This document shows positions 20,119 to 30,502 of a DNA stretch of 64,000 bases, piece by piece. The notes under the pieces are model-generated. The model saw nothing but the letters and a program-made list of their open reading frames with translations. It had not been told where the DNA came from and made no database searches. The number at the start of each line of letters is the position of its first letter. The stretch's first letter is position 1. A program made the translations under genes and the position numbers. The stretch is from Erpobdella octoculata (taxonomy: Eukaryota > Annelida > Clitellata > Hirudinida > Erpobdellidae). The stretch lies in NCBI GenBank assembly GCA_963978895.1, contig OZ022246.1:15252549-15316548 (forward strand). The letters are read 5' to 3'.

Positions 20119-21567
20119 TCAGCTTCCTGTTTGTAAGTTTTGGTGGATGAGTTGTAGCTTCTCGTCATTTGTTGTTGCTGTGCAAATCTCTGGGTGACTA
20201 ACAGGAAGTGCGTTAATAGTTCTTATAAATGAAGCATCGACATCTTTGTTTATTTTGGCTATCACTTTGTCTACCTCTGTTGTTCTCTTGCTCTCCAAGT
20301 CGTCATTTGTAACCGTTTGGATCATGAACTTCTTGACAAACAGTTTGAACTCTGGAAGATGTTCAATCCAAGGGAAGCCGAGAAGATCGTTGGTGTTTGT
20401 GACATGGCAGATGCCATGTCCATGATAAACTCTATGTGCATCATCTATGATGGCAAATGGTGTCGCAAACTGTCCGTCAATATGAAGTGGTTCACCATTA
20501 GCAACTTTATATTCGCCCTCGACTGGTGAGAGTTGTGGACATCCGAGGTTCTTCCATGTTTGCCGGGAGACCAAAGTGATGTCAGCACCAGTGTCCAGTT
20601 GCAAACGAGCATCGTAGTCTCCAATTTTGACACGGACAAACCTTTGTGTGTTTTCTTGTGTACTTGCTACTGCGGAGATCGTGTGCTGACGGTGCGATTT
20701 CTTCCAGTGTTTCTTATGCTGCTGTTGTTGTGTTGTTTGTCTTGGGCAATCACTCTTCCAGTGATTTCCGTTGCAAATGGGGCAAGGGCTGGGTGGACTT
20801 TTCTTGTGTGGTGATGGTTTAAAAGATGAGCGACTGTGTTGGTGATTGTGACTCCTGACGGCACTGATGTTTTGGTGCATGACTGTTGGCTGTTCCAGAT
20901 GTTTGGCATCTTCTTTTACTGTTTTTAACGCATGATAATCTTGAACCAGCTCTTTGGATGTTACTGATTCGTTGTCGTCCATTCGTCGGAGGAAACGCAT
21001 TCGGTAGTCGGCTAGTTCAGGTGCTTGGAACGCAAAAACTAAAGCCAGACATTTGAATGTGTCGTCAGTGATTTTGTTTACCTCCGCCTCTTCGCAGTTT
21101 GCGTTCAATAGATTAGCAAAAGAATTGAAATCATCACTAGGGTTGAAAATTTGTCTAAAACACTCAAACCTTTTTCTGAGAAGACTCTTCTGAGGAGAAA
21201 ATATCTTTTTCATTGTAGTGACTGTTTCTTGCCAACTGAGGTCGTTTGGGGTTTGTGGGCTGATGTGCGTGTTGAACGTTTTGTATGAGTCGTCATCCAG
21301 TAATGATACCAGCACTTTGGTTTTTGTTCTTTCGTCTAGCTGTTGGTCGTCGATGAGGTCGTTGAAACGACGAAACCACAAATCGAAAGAATTTGTTTTC
21401 TCCGGGTTGTATGTGAATTTGTCCATCCTTTGTAGAACGTTTTGAAACAAATTATCGCTTGATGTGCGTGTTGAGTCCCTGCCTTGCATCGCCTCCAGCA
21501 TCTTCATCAGGACTAATTGTTGGTCCGAGAGTTGCTTTACTAACGCTGTGAAGTCTGAAGTTGCCAT
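20119..21567 (-). CDS. Gag-protease of the inner gypsy element
   Basis: This is an uninterrupted 482-residue frame starting MATSDFTALVK just inside the primer-binding-like site. Residues ~55-200 form the gag matrix/capsid-like region (NSFDLWFRRFNDLIDD, RKRFECFRQI). Near residue 265 there is a knuckle, CPICNGNHWKSDC. Near residue 325 there is the protease motif LQLDTGADITLVSRQTW. A region with IEHLPEFKLFVKKF leads toward RT, but the frame stops soon after and RT is missing. The intact frame suggests either recent insertion or that this gag-protease could still be made. Confidence 0.85.
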   Translation of the reverse strand: MATSDFTALVKQLSDQQLVLMKMLEAMQGRDSTRTSSDNLFQNVLQRMDKFTYNPEKTNSFDLWFRRFNDLIDDQQLDERTKTKVLVSLLDDDSYKTFNTHISPQTPNDLSWQETVTTMKKIFSPQKSLLRKRFECFRQIFNPSDDFNSFANLLNANCEEAEVNKITDDTFKCLALVFAFQAPELADYRMRFLRRMDDNESVTSKELVQDYHALKTVKEDAKHLEQPTVMHQNISAVRSHNHQHSRSSFKPSPHKKSPPSPCPICNGNHWKSDCPRQTTQQQQHKKHWKKSHRQHTISAVASTQENTQRFVRVKIGDYDARLQLDTGADITLVSRQTWKNLGCPQLSPVEGEYKVANGEPLHIDGQFATPFAIIDDAHRVYHGHGICHVTNTNDLLGFPWIEHLPEFKLFVKKFMIQTVTNDDLESKRTTEVDKVIAKINKDVDASFIRTINALPVSHPEICTATTNDEKLQLIHQNLQTGS

Positions 21568-21951
21568 TTCCTCGTCGCCAATTTGTTATATCTTTATTAT
21601 AAGAAAACAACGCAGGTACCTACAACACTTTATTACCAATAACGAACCACTAATACGAGTCAGAACTCGAACGGAAAAATAATAAGTATGGCCGCCAACT
21701 CGCAATGATGTCCGCGTCCACAGATATAATAATAATTTAATAATTAATGTCCATGGATCTAACATGAGGCTATATTTATTGCGTTTTGAAGCCCGCCAGT
21801 GGAGTCTAGCTATTTAGTATTAGGCGAGTCCTGCGTGTTTTGCATTTGATTTTTGTTATTAACTGCGCTTTAATAAAGTTGTTTTGTCGTGTTGTTGTGT
21901 TGCCTTTTTCTTCTTGGTGTTCACGGCATTCTAGCAGGGAAGACTGTGACA

Positions 21952-21974
21952 TATATATATATATATATATATAT

Positions 21975-22048
<74 letters not shown>

Positions 22049-22068
22049 TATACATATACACATACATA
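21952..22068. repeat. (AT)n microsatellite, ~100 bp
   Basis: Nearly pure AT dinucleotides run immediately from the last base of the outer 3' LTR. This obscures any target duplication of the LTR element. Confidence 0.95.
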
Positions 22069-22347
22069 ACTGAGCGGAAACGGAAAAGCAACTGAGAGCG
22101 AAAGAGCGAGTGGGAAAGCGACCGGGAACGGGAAGGCAAGCGAAAGCGGGAAAGCGACCGAAATCAAAAGTGCAAGTGGGAAAGAGAAAGTGACTGGGAG
22201 CGGGAAAGCTACCTGGAGCGAGAAACCAACCGGGAGCGAAAAAGCGACCGGGAACGGGAGAGCAAGAGAGGAAGGAAACGGGAGCAAGAGAGACAAGCAT
22301 TAGAAAAATCTCTAAAAACCCCGGGCAACGCCGGGTACCCCGCTAGT
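22069..22347 (+). repeat. Helitron-like 3' tail
   Basis: Purine-rich units of the GGGAAAGCGACC type lead into GAAACGGGAGCAAGAGAGAC. The tail ends with hairpin CCGGGCAACGCCGGG, then TACCCCGCTAG and T. A hairpin a few bases before a CTAG terminus is the Helitron signature. No protein is coded. Confidence 0.55.
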
Positions 22348-22639
22348 TAAAGTAATGAACGATAACATCAGAAAAATAGTCACAAAAAGAACCTGTTATG
22401 AAAAAAGCCCATCATCTAGAAAATCTGAAAAATTAAATTCTGATAATGGGAACTAAACTATATTAAATTCAATAGTTTTAAATGTGGAGTTGAATAAATA
22501 AAATTTCTAAATATGTTCATGTGTCCTTGTTTGTGTATTAAATAAACTGATAAATTTATTATTTTTAGTTAATTATCAAATACATTCATACACAGAAATG
22601 CATTCAATCAACTTAAATTCAGATTAAATAACTTCCATT
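22348..22639. other. AT-rich, nothing recognised
   Basis: I see no coding, RNA or repeat signature in this interval. Confidence 0.5.
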
Positions 22640-25130
22640 TGAATAATCACTTCAGCGCCTATTGCCTTCTCTCAAAAAGTAGATTTTCCTTTTCTGTTGT
22701 ATTCCTCTTGTCTTTACTTTCTTACATGCTTCTGTGACGAAGTCAAGCAATTTTCGGAGTACTTGGTTATTGCGCCAAGTGTACCTCCCGTGTGAAAGTG
22801 CAAACAAACAACAGGAAAGAACGTGAATGAGAGTCTCCGACTGCCCACATAACATGCACGAATCATCGTCTTTCAACTTCCATCTTCGAAGATTGCTGGA
22901 TGACGGCAGTTGATCATAAACCGATCTAATCAAAAAAGACAAACGTTGTGGCGTGTATTGTCAGATGTCTTTCCAAGAAAGCTAACGCTGAACAGCATCT
23001 TCCCATGTCGTCCAATCTCCTTCTTGAGATAACTGAACAAACTTAATCATTCTCTGGGACTCGATGGCTTTTTTTCTTTCCTGAATGACCAGACTTGTTT
23101 GTTCACTGGTGCTGGCTTTTGACCACCAAATTCGATGGGTTGACCCGATACCCCGTTTGTCTTGTTGAACTGCCCCAATTCTTTCTGTCCAACGTAAAGA
23201 GGCTTCAGCTTCTGTGATCTCTATTCTGGCTACCCATTTCTTTCTGGATTTTATAAGAGGTACCATTTCTACAATTCTTTGATCCAGCATGAGTTGCGTA
23301 CGGATCTTGTTTATCTTAAACTACTCAACCAAAGACTTCAGTAGCAACCTCAGTTTGACAGTCTTGCTGTACAAAGCTGTCGAAGTAAATCCCAGAGGCA
23401 GACCCAACCATTTTCTTGTAAATTTATTCATCATCCTTTCTAGTTTTTCTACTAATGGTAAACTCACCTCATACATTGATAGAGGCCAAAGCAATTTCGG
23501 TAATAGAACAAACTGAAGTAACCACAATTTGAACCTGCTCTGGAGTGGGGCCGCATCAATTTGCAGCTGCATCGCTAATACGAAAAGAATGGGTAAGATT
23601 GAGCAACCCATGGCAATACCGACTTCTAACTGGAACCATTCTGTTGAACAAGATGACGTTGACAACCTTAATCTGAAATGGCTGAAATACTGTTGCAACA
23701 TTTCTATCACAAAAATTGGAACATAATGCGATCTGAGAGTTTTCCACAACAGTTGGTGACGAACGGCTCCATAAGCATTGGCAAAATCTAACCAGACAAT
23801 GTGCAAACTGAGACGATTTTCTTTAGCTCTTTCCATTGCTTCCCAGATCACTGACGAATGTTCGATGCATCCTGGTACTCCTCCCTTCTGAACAAACCTG
23901 TCAAAGTAATTGTTTTGAATTACACAGCTTGTCATTCTCCGAGCAAGGACAGCAAAAAATCTTTCCCTCGACATTTAACAATGAAATTGGGCGAAACTCA
24001 TGTATCGCCTTCGAGTCTTCTTTTTTCGGAATAAAGATACCCTCTGCTCTTTGCCATTTGCTTTCAATTCTTCTTCTTTCCCAAGAGCCCATGAGTAGAG
24101 AATGCAATAATCTCAATACTTCTGGGCATTTTTGTACACGAGATATGGCACCCCATTTGGTCCAAGAGCAGATCTGTTTCTTGTTCTGTAGAGAAATTGA
24201 GTAACTTCAAGAAAAGTTTGAAAGTGCGATTTCTGGAAGATCGGTTCTTTCTTCTAACTGCTGATCTCTACACGGAGTGGGGACCGAAAATATTCATCGA
24301 GCGTTGCTTTGTCTGCTTGAAGCGTTCCTGACTTGGGTGGGTTCAGTAAACTTCTTCCATATTTTAATGTGTCTTTGATGAACTGAAACCTGGCATTTCT
24401 CTGATTTCTTCTCTTTATCCGAAAGCGCTCGGCCTTCATTAGGGCAGACAAACGACGCCCCAAACTCTGCCGCAACTCTGCGAGACCAGCTTTTCATTTT
24501 CCTGGGCTCTTTTCCACCGCTTTCGTAACAATTTCTCTTCTCTCTTCAGCTGATTGATTTCTCTTTGTCGTCTAGAAATCATGTCTTCAGTGTTTCGAAC
24601 CTGTCGTTTTTGTTTCACACCAAACAATTCGATGCTTTTTCGTAAATAACATCAGTAAAATCTTTCATACTGAAATTTGATGAATTTCTGGAACGTGTTT
24701 TGAGAAGTTTTGAGAGTGTTTTGAAAGTGATGCAGGACGTTGACGGAATTCGGTTAAGCATCCCATTTTCGTTCTGTGGACTTTCATTCCACGGATCGTC
24801 TTGAAACTCCTACCACAAACACACTCATGAAGCATACCCCCAGTAGGGTCCGTTGAAGAAGCAGGGTCGTTGTCCGAATAAGAGTTCATCATTCTCCCCC
24901 TCCTTTCGGTTGGAACTCTGGGGCATTTCGTAGTATAAGATGAAGTGGCATTTAAACGGATTGTACTTCGGCTAGGCCAGTCCGTGAAGTTCTCGTTTTT
25001 CCGAGAGGTCACTTGTCTTTCCAAGTGTCAACGGTCTTTCCAAGTGTCAATGGCCTTTCCCAGTTGCCAACGGTTTTTCCCAGTTGTCACCGGTCTTTCC
25101 CGGTTGCCAAATGTCTTAATGCCTCATAAA
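22640..25130 (-). mobile_element. RLE-type non-LTR retrotransposon, copy 1 (degraded)
   Basis: Minus-strand blocks in order: 5' untranslated region with ~19-bp CTTTCCCAGTTGCCAA-like tandem units (25010-25120); CCHC zinc finger CVCGRSFKTIRGMKVHR (near 24790); basic helical linker (24254-24627); RT (23321-24240) with FANAYGAVRHQL and VGIAMGCSILPILFVLAMQL; thumb and post-RT knuckle region (22652-23290), with CMLCGQSETLIHVLSCC. The C-terminal restriction-like endonuclease is missing because the copy ends at 22640. Several frame changes separate the blocks. Confidence 0.85.
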
Positions 25131-26190
25131 TGTGTTTTAACTCCTTTCGAGCTTTCTTAGCCGAATGTCTTCAGAAGAATAACCTCTCATTCTTTAGCTT
25201 TTCGGCCCCTGAACTTCTTGACGCTTTTAAGAGAGGTGGGCCCACGTCCGTTGATCGCCTTTGGCGAGAAAAATGTCCAAATTCTTAACTTGAAACACGA
25301 AAATTCAAAGTTCAGCAGAAAACTGTTCGAAACAAAACTTGAAATCGCCGGAACGATTATCGCCCAATGTAAACAAGACTAAACCATTTCGTGTGCATCT
25401 TGTAGCGCTTTCTTTTTTCTATTAGCGAAAATCTAAAAAGATGCAGCTTCAGCTGTCTGGGAGATCTCCTTGATGGCTCGAGCTTTTTCTCGGTTTGAAA
25501 AACCAAGAGCTTTCAACAGTTTGACATAGAACTGCTAACCAACCCTCGAACGCCAACCTCGACTGCAAAGATTTCAGTCCTGAACCCTTTCGCATTCAAA
25601 TCACATGCTAAATCCCTATATTTTTTTTTGAAAATATTGCTGGATTCCATGTTACTTTCCCATGGCAGAGGGTGTCTACCTGAGTTGCCGACCGCGAAGT
25701 TGCCGACCGCAATGACGTATGAACTTGCCGACCGATGTTTTTTAAGATCGTACGAAGTTGCCGACCTCGTCAAAAAATTTTCTATTTTATTTTTTATTTT
25801 TAGCTAATAGAATCGTTCAAAAATAACGAATCATTTAAATAATCCAACTGAGACTAAAAAGAATCGTTCAATCTTATCTGGTTCATTTACATAATTAGCG
25901 TGGAGGCGGAGCTCAAAGAACTTGCCAGCCAATGTCAAAGAGCCTCAACTTTGGTTTATTACTATCACACGGTCAGTTTCTCACGAGGTTAAGCGAAAAG
26001 TAAACGTAAATTAAAAAGCAGCTCTACTTTATTCTACTAGCATAATAGAGTTAAATATGCAAATAATGCATAAATAAATAAACTTACTATTGCGCAGCGA
26101 ATCAGTAAGAATCATTTTTATTGTTAAGAAAAATTTTATTTAATATTAAAAATAATTATTGTTAAAAAAATTTAATGAAGAATAAAAATA

Positions 26191-26427
26191 TTATTTTTTA
26201 TTTAAATTGACACTGTACTGAACAGTACGAAACAGTCTGTACGTATCAATTTTACCAGCCACATGCTGGGAGTGGGCCTTTGAAATTCTTTCCTCCAGTC
26301 GGATAAATTTCGGCTTTCTTCTCGGAGGAGATGCACCAGCTTCAGATTTGCTTATGTCTTTCTCCGCAGAGGCTTGACAAATCTTGATTGCGTGAATGTA
26401 AATAAATATATTGGGATGGACAGGCAA
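26191..26427 (-). pseudogene. MULE transposase, C-terminal part
   Basis: The frame starts at the hAT insertion point with PVHPNIFIYIHAIK and continues through a basic segment (PPRRKPKFIRLEER) to a stop near 26194. The 8-bp duplication ACAGGCAA shows it was continuous with the N-terminal part before the hAT arrived. Confidence 0.75.
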
Positions 26428-26563
26428 CAGTGGTTTCTATCCCCCCCAAGTGGCCGGGCTCAATTCCCCCCCTAAGTAGCTAAGCTTTCCCCCCTCCTCC
26501 AATATATATATATATATATATATATACAGATTCTCCACTTATTCGGTGTCAAAGAAAGCAATA

Positions 26564-27054
26564 TGCATCGGTTACCCTGTATTCTTTCTAACAACGAGGA
26601 TAACATAAATGATGATACTTCTGACTCGTCCTCTGACACAAATACTTTGGCTGTTGAGGCTGCTCCTGACGAATCTCATTGTAATGTATCTGAGGAAATT
26701 CTTGTCTCTTCTAATATAACACAGCGAAAGCGCAAAAATTGATTTCCAATAGTATAAATTTTATATTCTTTTGATTTGATAGGTAGAGTGTTTTTTCGTT
26801 TTTTCTTTTGTTAGTGTGCTAATTCTTTGACAATTTCGGTTCTTTCTGTTTGTTTACTTTTCTCGTTTTACTTTTGACCCTGGGATGGCTGACATAGCTG
26901 AAACGGTCCGTCGGTCTGACAATAAAAGTTTAATGGAAAAGTTTTTGGCTAATTGTAGTCTCGAACAGAGAGTTTTGTGCCGAAAGGTCGAGAATTTGGC
27001 TCGAAAAGTTGTTTCTGCCAAATGGCGAGTTGTGTTTCTTGGAGCGTGTCTCAA

Positions 27055-27060
<6 letters not shown>
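26564..27060 (+). other. Two short plus-strand frames inside the hAT, function unknown
   Basis: Frame one (26564-26742) is acidic, with SDSSSDTNTLAVEAAPDE, and ends in a basic RKRKN. Frame two (26885-27060) starts MADIAETVRRSDNK and contains LEQRVLCRKVENLARKVV, then runs into (AT)n. They lie antisense to the hAT transposase. I do not recognise either. Chance frames or captured fragments are both possible. Confidence 0.25.
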
Positions 27061-27119
<59 letters not shown>

Positions 27120-27278
27120 ATGAAATATATATAGTTTGAGTTTTAACACACTTTTTTGTTCTTTCTATACACATTTTCCTCAACAATTCATCTAATTTCG
27201 GTATAATACCCAAACACAGAAAAACAACACACGGTAATATTGAAAAAATCATTTAAAACTATAAATCCAAATCTAAAT

Positions 27279-27807
27279 TTATTTAATTGAAAGTTTCTGT
27301 AGCGGTTTTGATGTTGCAGCAAATCTATCAATGATTTTATCTACAGGAATGTTTTCCAAAATGTCTTTTTCTGAGGCAAGTATTAATAATGAAGAGAACC
27401 AATCATCCAACATTGAGGTCCTTAACCGGTTCTTAATGAGTCGAACCCTGCTCAGCGCTCTCTCGGCACTAGCGCTTGTAATTGCAAGCGACATAGATAT
27501 CTTGTACAAGATGTCCAATGCGGGAAATCCAGACAATTCCTGAAGCGCTCTAAGTGGTTTGACAAAACTTTGTTCGGCCCATTTTTTACAATTATTAATT
27601 TTTCAAAATTATTTCTTTTACAATGATAAGGTAAGCTAACCTAGTACATTTGAAAGCGTGACGCTTTCGACAATGCTCCATCCATTTATCAGATCGAACC
27701 AGGTTCCCGCAGGCTAACTCGCAACAACGTAACTTAAACTTGAATTTTTCTCGCGGCATACTCTTTTCTTTAACAAAGTAAACAAATTGTGAACAAGAAG
27801 GAGTCAA
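27279..27807 (-). pseudogene. hAT transposase remnant (ZMYM/DUF4371-like)
   Basis: Minus strand. The 27595-27807 frame holds a zinc-finger-like CCELACGNLVRSDKWMEHC followed by RKRHAFKC. The 27279-27536 frame is the dimerisation domain, with YKISMSLAITSASAERALSR, VRLIKNRLRTSM and LLILASEKDILENI. The catalytic core between them is missing. It shares the SAS/AER and LASEKD-L pattern with the transposase at 11.8-12.1 kb, so both belong to the same broad hAT group. Confidence 0.75.
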
Positions 27808-28167
27808 AAAGAGTCAAGTTTATTTTATATAGCCGTCATCAGTCGTAGAACTTATCAGCATTCATGGGATTCAGCATAAATTATGTTCCATGTCCATTCG
27901 GTTGCGGCTACATCGTGAAGCGTATTAGATGAGCTATATGAAAGATAAGATGGACATTAAATGTTAATTAACAAATCTCGAGTCAACGTTGAGAAGCCAC
28001 ACGACGTCTCACGACTCTCACGTCGTTTAGATATATTCTTTAGGTTCAATCGAAATTTCGAAATGAATGGATTTTTAAACTTTTTTCCTTAAACCCTTTT
28101 TTTTTCTTCCCCCCCTGTTTTTTGCCGGGCGAAGCTGCGCCCGGCTGTATAGGGATAGAAGCCACTG

Positions 28168-28977
28168 ACAGGCAAACATTTATTCAGTCCAGAGTGCCAA
28201 CCCTCCATGGCATTGTTGGTTCGGTGTCGATGATCCATGCCATACATATTCCACATGGTGATTGAAAATAATCCATCCAACCACGTGGAACGGAAGTAGG
28301 CAATGAAACACCGCAGGATGTCCTCGTTTCCAGCTTTTAATGCATTTTCCATTTTTTCAAAAACAAATGTAACTTCGTGGGACAGAATGAATGCAAGGGC
28401 AATGCACTGTTGCACAAACGTGCGGATTGCTGGTTTGCCCAAGTAATCATTTACCAGAACGAACTCCTGAACTTTTCTCCAAATCGATTGAGCGAAATGA
28501 AAATCACACCCTAAATGAATGGCAGATGGAAAAACAATAGGAATTTTTTCCATTACTCCGGATTCGAAATCTGTCATTATATTAGCAGGATTAAATGCGC
28601 GGTTTAATTCTGCTAATGCATCACGCACTCTACTAAACAATTTGTAGTACGTTTGACCAGATTTGTCACACAACAAAGCGTACACAAGTGGTATTACCCA
28701 TCCATGATACAATCCATGAATGCTGTAAATCTGCTTGTACAATTTTGGACATGACTTAAAAGTGCCGTCCATAAAAATAGTTTGGCATTCAGACAGACAT
28801 ATCAAATTTGCTTCCGTTGAAAATATTAATAAGTCGTTGGTCGAATTGGATAAAAGAAATGGTTTTCCATCACAGGTTTCAGACCATTCTCCTTCGATTA
28901 TCACATCATCTATGGACTTTGGCAATTTAGGCAAAAGTGCCAGTCGTTCATTATTTGTGATTGTTCTTATCGAGTCG

Positions 28978-28980
<3 letters not shown>
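28168..28980 (-). pseudogene. MULE transposase, N-terminal and catalytic part
   Basis: About 270 residues of MULE transposase domain are visible: FMDGTFKSCPKLYKQIYSIH (first Asp), IMTDFESGVMEKIP (second Asp), HLGCDFHFAQSIWRKVQ (C-x-H zinc-like motif), and NNAMEGWHSGLNKCL (catalytic Glu, just before the hAT insertion). All three DDE residues are readable. Upstream, SIRTITNNERLALLPKLP extends the frame to 28980, where an (AT)n array (28979-29062) replaces the N-terminus. Without the hAT and the array this would be near intact. A FLYWCH or similar N-terminal finger is not seen. Confidence 0.88.
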
Positions 28981-29053
<73 letters not shown>

Positions 29054-29062
29054 TATATATAT
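28979..29062. repeat. (AT)n microsatellite truncating the MULE gene
   Basis: More than 80 bp of AT repeats lie at the 5' side of the transposase frame. Confidence 0.95.
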
Positions 29063-29437
29063 AACAAATTGTTCATTCTTATTTAGTTTATTAACTTAAT
29101 TGACATGGCAGCGGAGCTTACCAAACTTGCCAGCCAATGTCAAAGAGCCTCAAGTTTAGTTTATTTACATTAACTCATTCTTTTAACAAAAATATTATTG
29201 TTGTAGTATAAATGAATTGTATTATTATTATTATTATTATTGTTTAAATACAAAATAACAAAGAGTTGTTTTTATTTTCTTGGTGGTCGGCAACTTCCTA
29301 CGCTTTGATAAAACGCTGGTCGGCAAGTTCGACGTTATTGGCAAAAATCGATGGTCGGCAACTTCGAGGTCGGCAACTCGGTACGGCACCTGGCAGAGTG
29401 AGTTCGATCAGGAGCAGTGTCTTGGCCAAGTCATAAT

Positions 29438-30502
29438 ATATAATTATGGTTCCATGATGAAACAGAACATGATAAAACAGAACATGACAAAACAGAACAT
29501 GATAGAACAGAACATGAAGAAACAGAACAGTGAAGAAACAGAACAATAAAGAAACAGAACAATGAGAAAACAGAACAGTGAATAAACAGAAAATTGAATA
29601 AACAGAACGGTGATAAAACAGAACATTGCGTGTATTTTTTCAACTTTTTCATGATATACAAAATGTCTGAGATCAAATTGTCCCAAGTTAAAATGCCTGG
29701 AGATATTTTAAAAGATTATCCTAAAATTAAAGTTCTACTTGACAGTGTAGTTAATAATATTATTTTTCGATGTTTTAAGTTCCTCACTGCTGGATATAAC
29801 TTGCTCACCACTGTTTGCACAGAAATTGTAGAATTAAATACATATTTTATATGAGCATACTTTTTTATAAACAACTTTATACCAAGAATATATATCTACT
29901 ATAATTTGGTAGGAAGTCTCCCAACTGTAACACTGGCATCTGGCATTAATATGTTTTTAATGTGCTCGCCACATTTGCATGAGTGAATTTTCACGGGGAA
30001 AATTATATTGATCAATTAATAAGAAATAAACTGGAATATGCGCAGCTTAAAAAGTTAGCTCTTTTGACAAAATAGTTTCTTAATATTCAATAAAACAAAA
30101 AAATTATCAGCGAAAACCCGTCAGCGCACCGCAATAAAAATATAAAGCAAACTAAAAGTTAAATACAGTTGTAAAACAGACAGTCTCACAAAACTACTAT
30201 TTCGGTTTGAAATTACGCCAAACACAAATTAATCTGTTGTAGGATGATTCCTACATTTTCCCTTGATCAATTAGCTGACAACGGAAACATACAAAGAAGA
30301 TGAAAATTATATAAAACCGATTTATAGTTAATATTGCGAAAAATTAAAAAAATAAACGCGATGTTTTGTTTATTCAATGTTCTGTTTTTTCACTGTTCTG
30401 TTTTCTCAATGTTCTGTTTCTTCACTGTTTGGTTTTATCATGTTCTGTTTTAACGTGTTCTGTTTCATCATGTTCTGTTTTATCCGGTTACCATAATTAT
30501 AT
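29438..30502. mobile_element. Element with inverted arrays of a 14-bp AAACAGAACATGAT motif
   Basis: The ends are ATATAATTATGG (29438) and CCATAATTATAT (ending 30502). Inside each end is an array: about 13 units of AAACAGAACA plus a variable TGAT/GTGAA spacer at 29460-29640, and about 9 units in reverse orientation at 30360-30485. The element interrupts RLE copy 2. No target duplication was found and no transposase is recognisable, so the superfamily is open. One short plus-strand frame (29663-29854) lies just inside the left array. Confidence 0.7.
29663..29854 (+). CDS. Hypothetical 63-residue frame in the inverted-array element
   Basis: It starts MSEIKLSQVKMPGDILKD just inside the left array and ends ELNTYFI. 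It has a charged first half and a hydrophobic middle, with no recognisable domain. An AT-rich stretch of ~500 bp follows with no continuation. It may be the stub of a longer lost gene. Confidence 0.2.
   Translation: MSEIKLSQVKMPGDILKDYPKIKVLLDSVVNNIIFRCFKFLTAGYNLLTTVCTEIVELNTYFI

Larger units (their letters stand above)
18734..21764 (-). mobile_element. 3.0-kb gypsy-type LTR element lacking RT, inside the outer 3' LTR
   Basis: Its LTRs lie at 18734-18926 and 21584-21764 (TGTTATATC ... GGATCTAACA). The flanking 5-bp duplication is TGAGG (18729-18733 and 21765-21769). In minus orientation the 5' LTR is followed by AATTGGCGACGAGG (primer-binding-like) and then gag. Polypurine GAAGGGAGG precedes the 3' LTR. 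The element goes from gag-protease directly to integrase, so RT and RNase H are deleted. It is younger than the myosin-carrying element. Confidence 0.93.
15203..21951 (+). mobile_element. LTR retrotransposon carrying a myosin II segment in place of pol
   Basis: Two ~303-bp LTRs (15203-15504, and 18611-18733 plus 21770-21951) begin TGTCAGGGGTCGC and end GACTGTGACA. A primer-binding-like TTTTGGTGGCAGCGATTGG follows the left LTR, and a polypurine GAGGGGGAG precedes the right LTR. Internal order: gag, zinc knuckle plus aspartic protease, then a myosin heavy-chain segment (17012-17720), then a short tail that may be the end of integrase, then a 127-bp tandem repeat. RT, RNase H and most of integrase are missing. 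The 3' LTR was later split by another LTR element. No target duplication is clear, because the right flank is now (AT)n. Confidence 0.88.
26428..28167 (-). mobile_element. 1.74-kb hAT inserted in the MULE transposase gene
   Basis: The ends are CAGTGGTTTCTATCCC (26428) and GGGATAGAAGCCACTG (ending 28167). The flanks ACAGGCAA (26420-26427 and 28168-28175) are a perfect 8-bp duplication. It carries minus-strand transposase remnants (27279-27807). A second hairpin, GCCGGGCGAAGCTGCGCCCGGC, sits just inside the right end (28122-28144). An (AT)n run occupies 27058-27116. Confidence 0.92.
25671..29390 (-). mobile_element. Mutator-like (MULE) element with GTTGCCGACC inverted ends
   Basis: The ends GGTGTCTACCTGAGTTGCC and the inverse of GGTGCCGTACCGAGTTGCC carry repeated GTTGCCGACC motifs. 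The flanking duplication TGGCAGAG is 8 bp and perfect (25663-25670, 29391-29398). The minus-strand transposase is complete apart from a hAT inserted in it (26428-28167) and an (AT)n run at its start. A 55-bp segment with CTTGCCAGCCAATGTCAAAG occurs at 25906-25960 and again, in the same orientation, at 29111-29165. Confidence 0.88.

Noticed and set aside
15203..21951. Target-site duplication for the myosin-carrying LTR element
   Set aside because: The left flank CTAAT and right flank TATAT do not match convincingly, and the right flank is (AT)n, so none is claimed.
21840..22300. Frames with Tyr-Ile repeats and Pro/Phe-rich tails
   Set aside because: They are translations of (AT)n and the adjacent Helitron-like tail.
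29460..30490. CRISPR-like array
   Set aside because: The units are 14 bp with variable spacers of 1-5 bp, in inverted arrays inside a eukaryotic mobile element. Nothing resembles CRISPR repeats, leader or cas genes.
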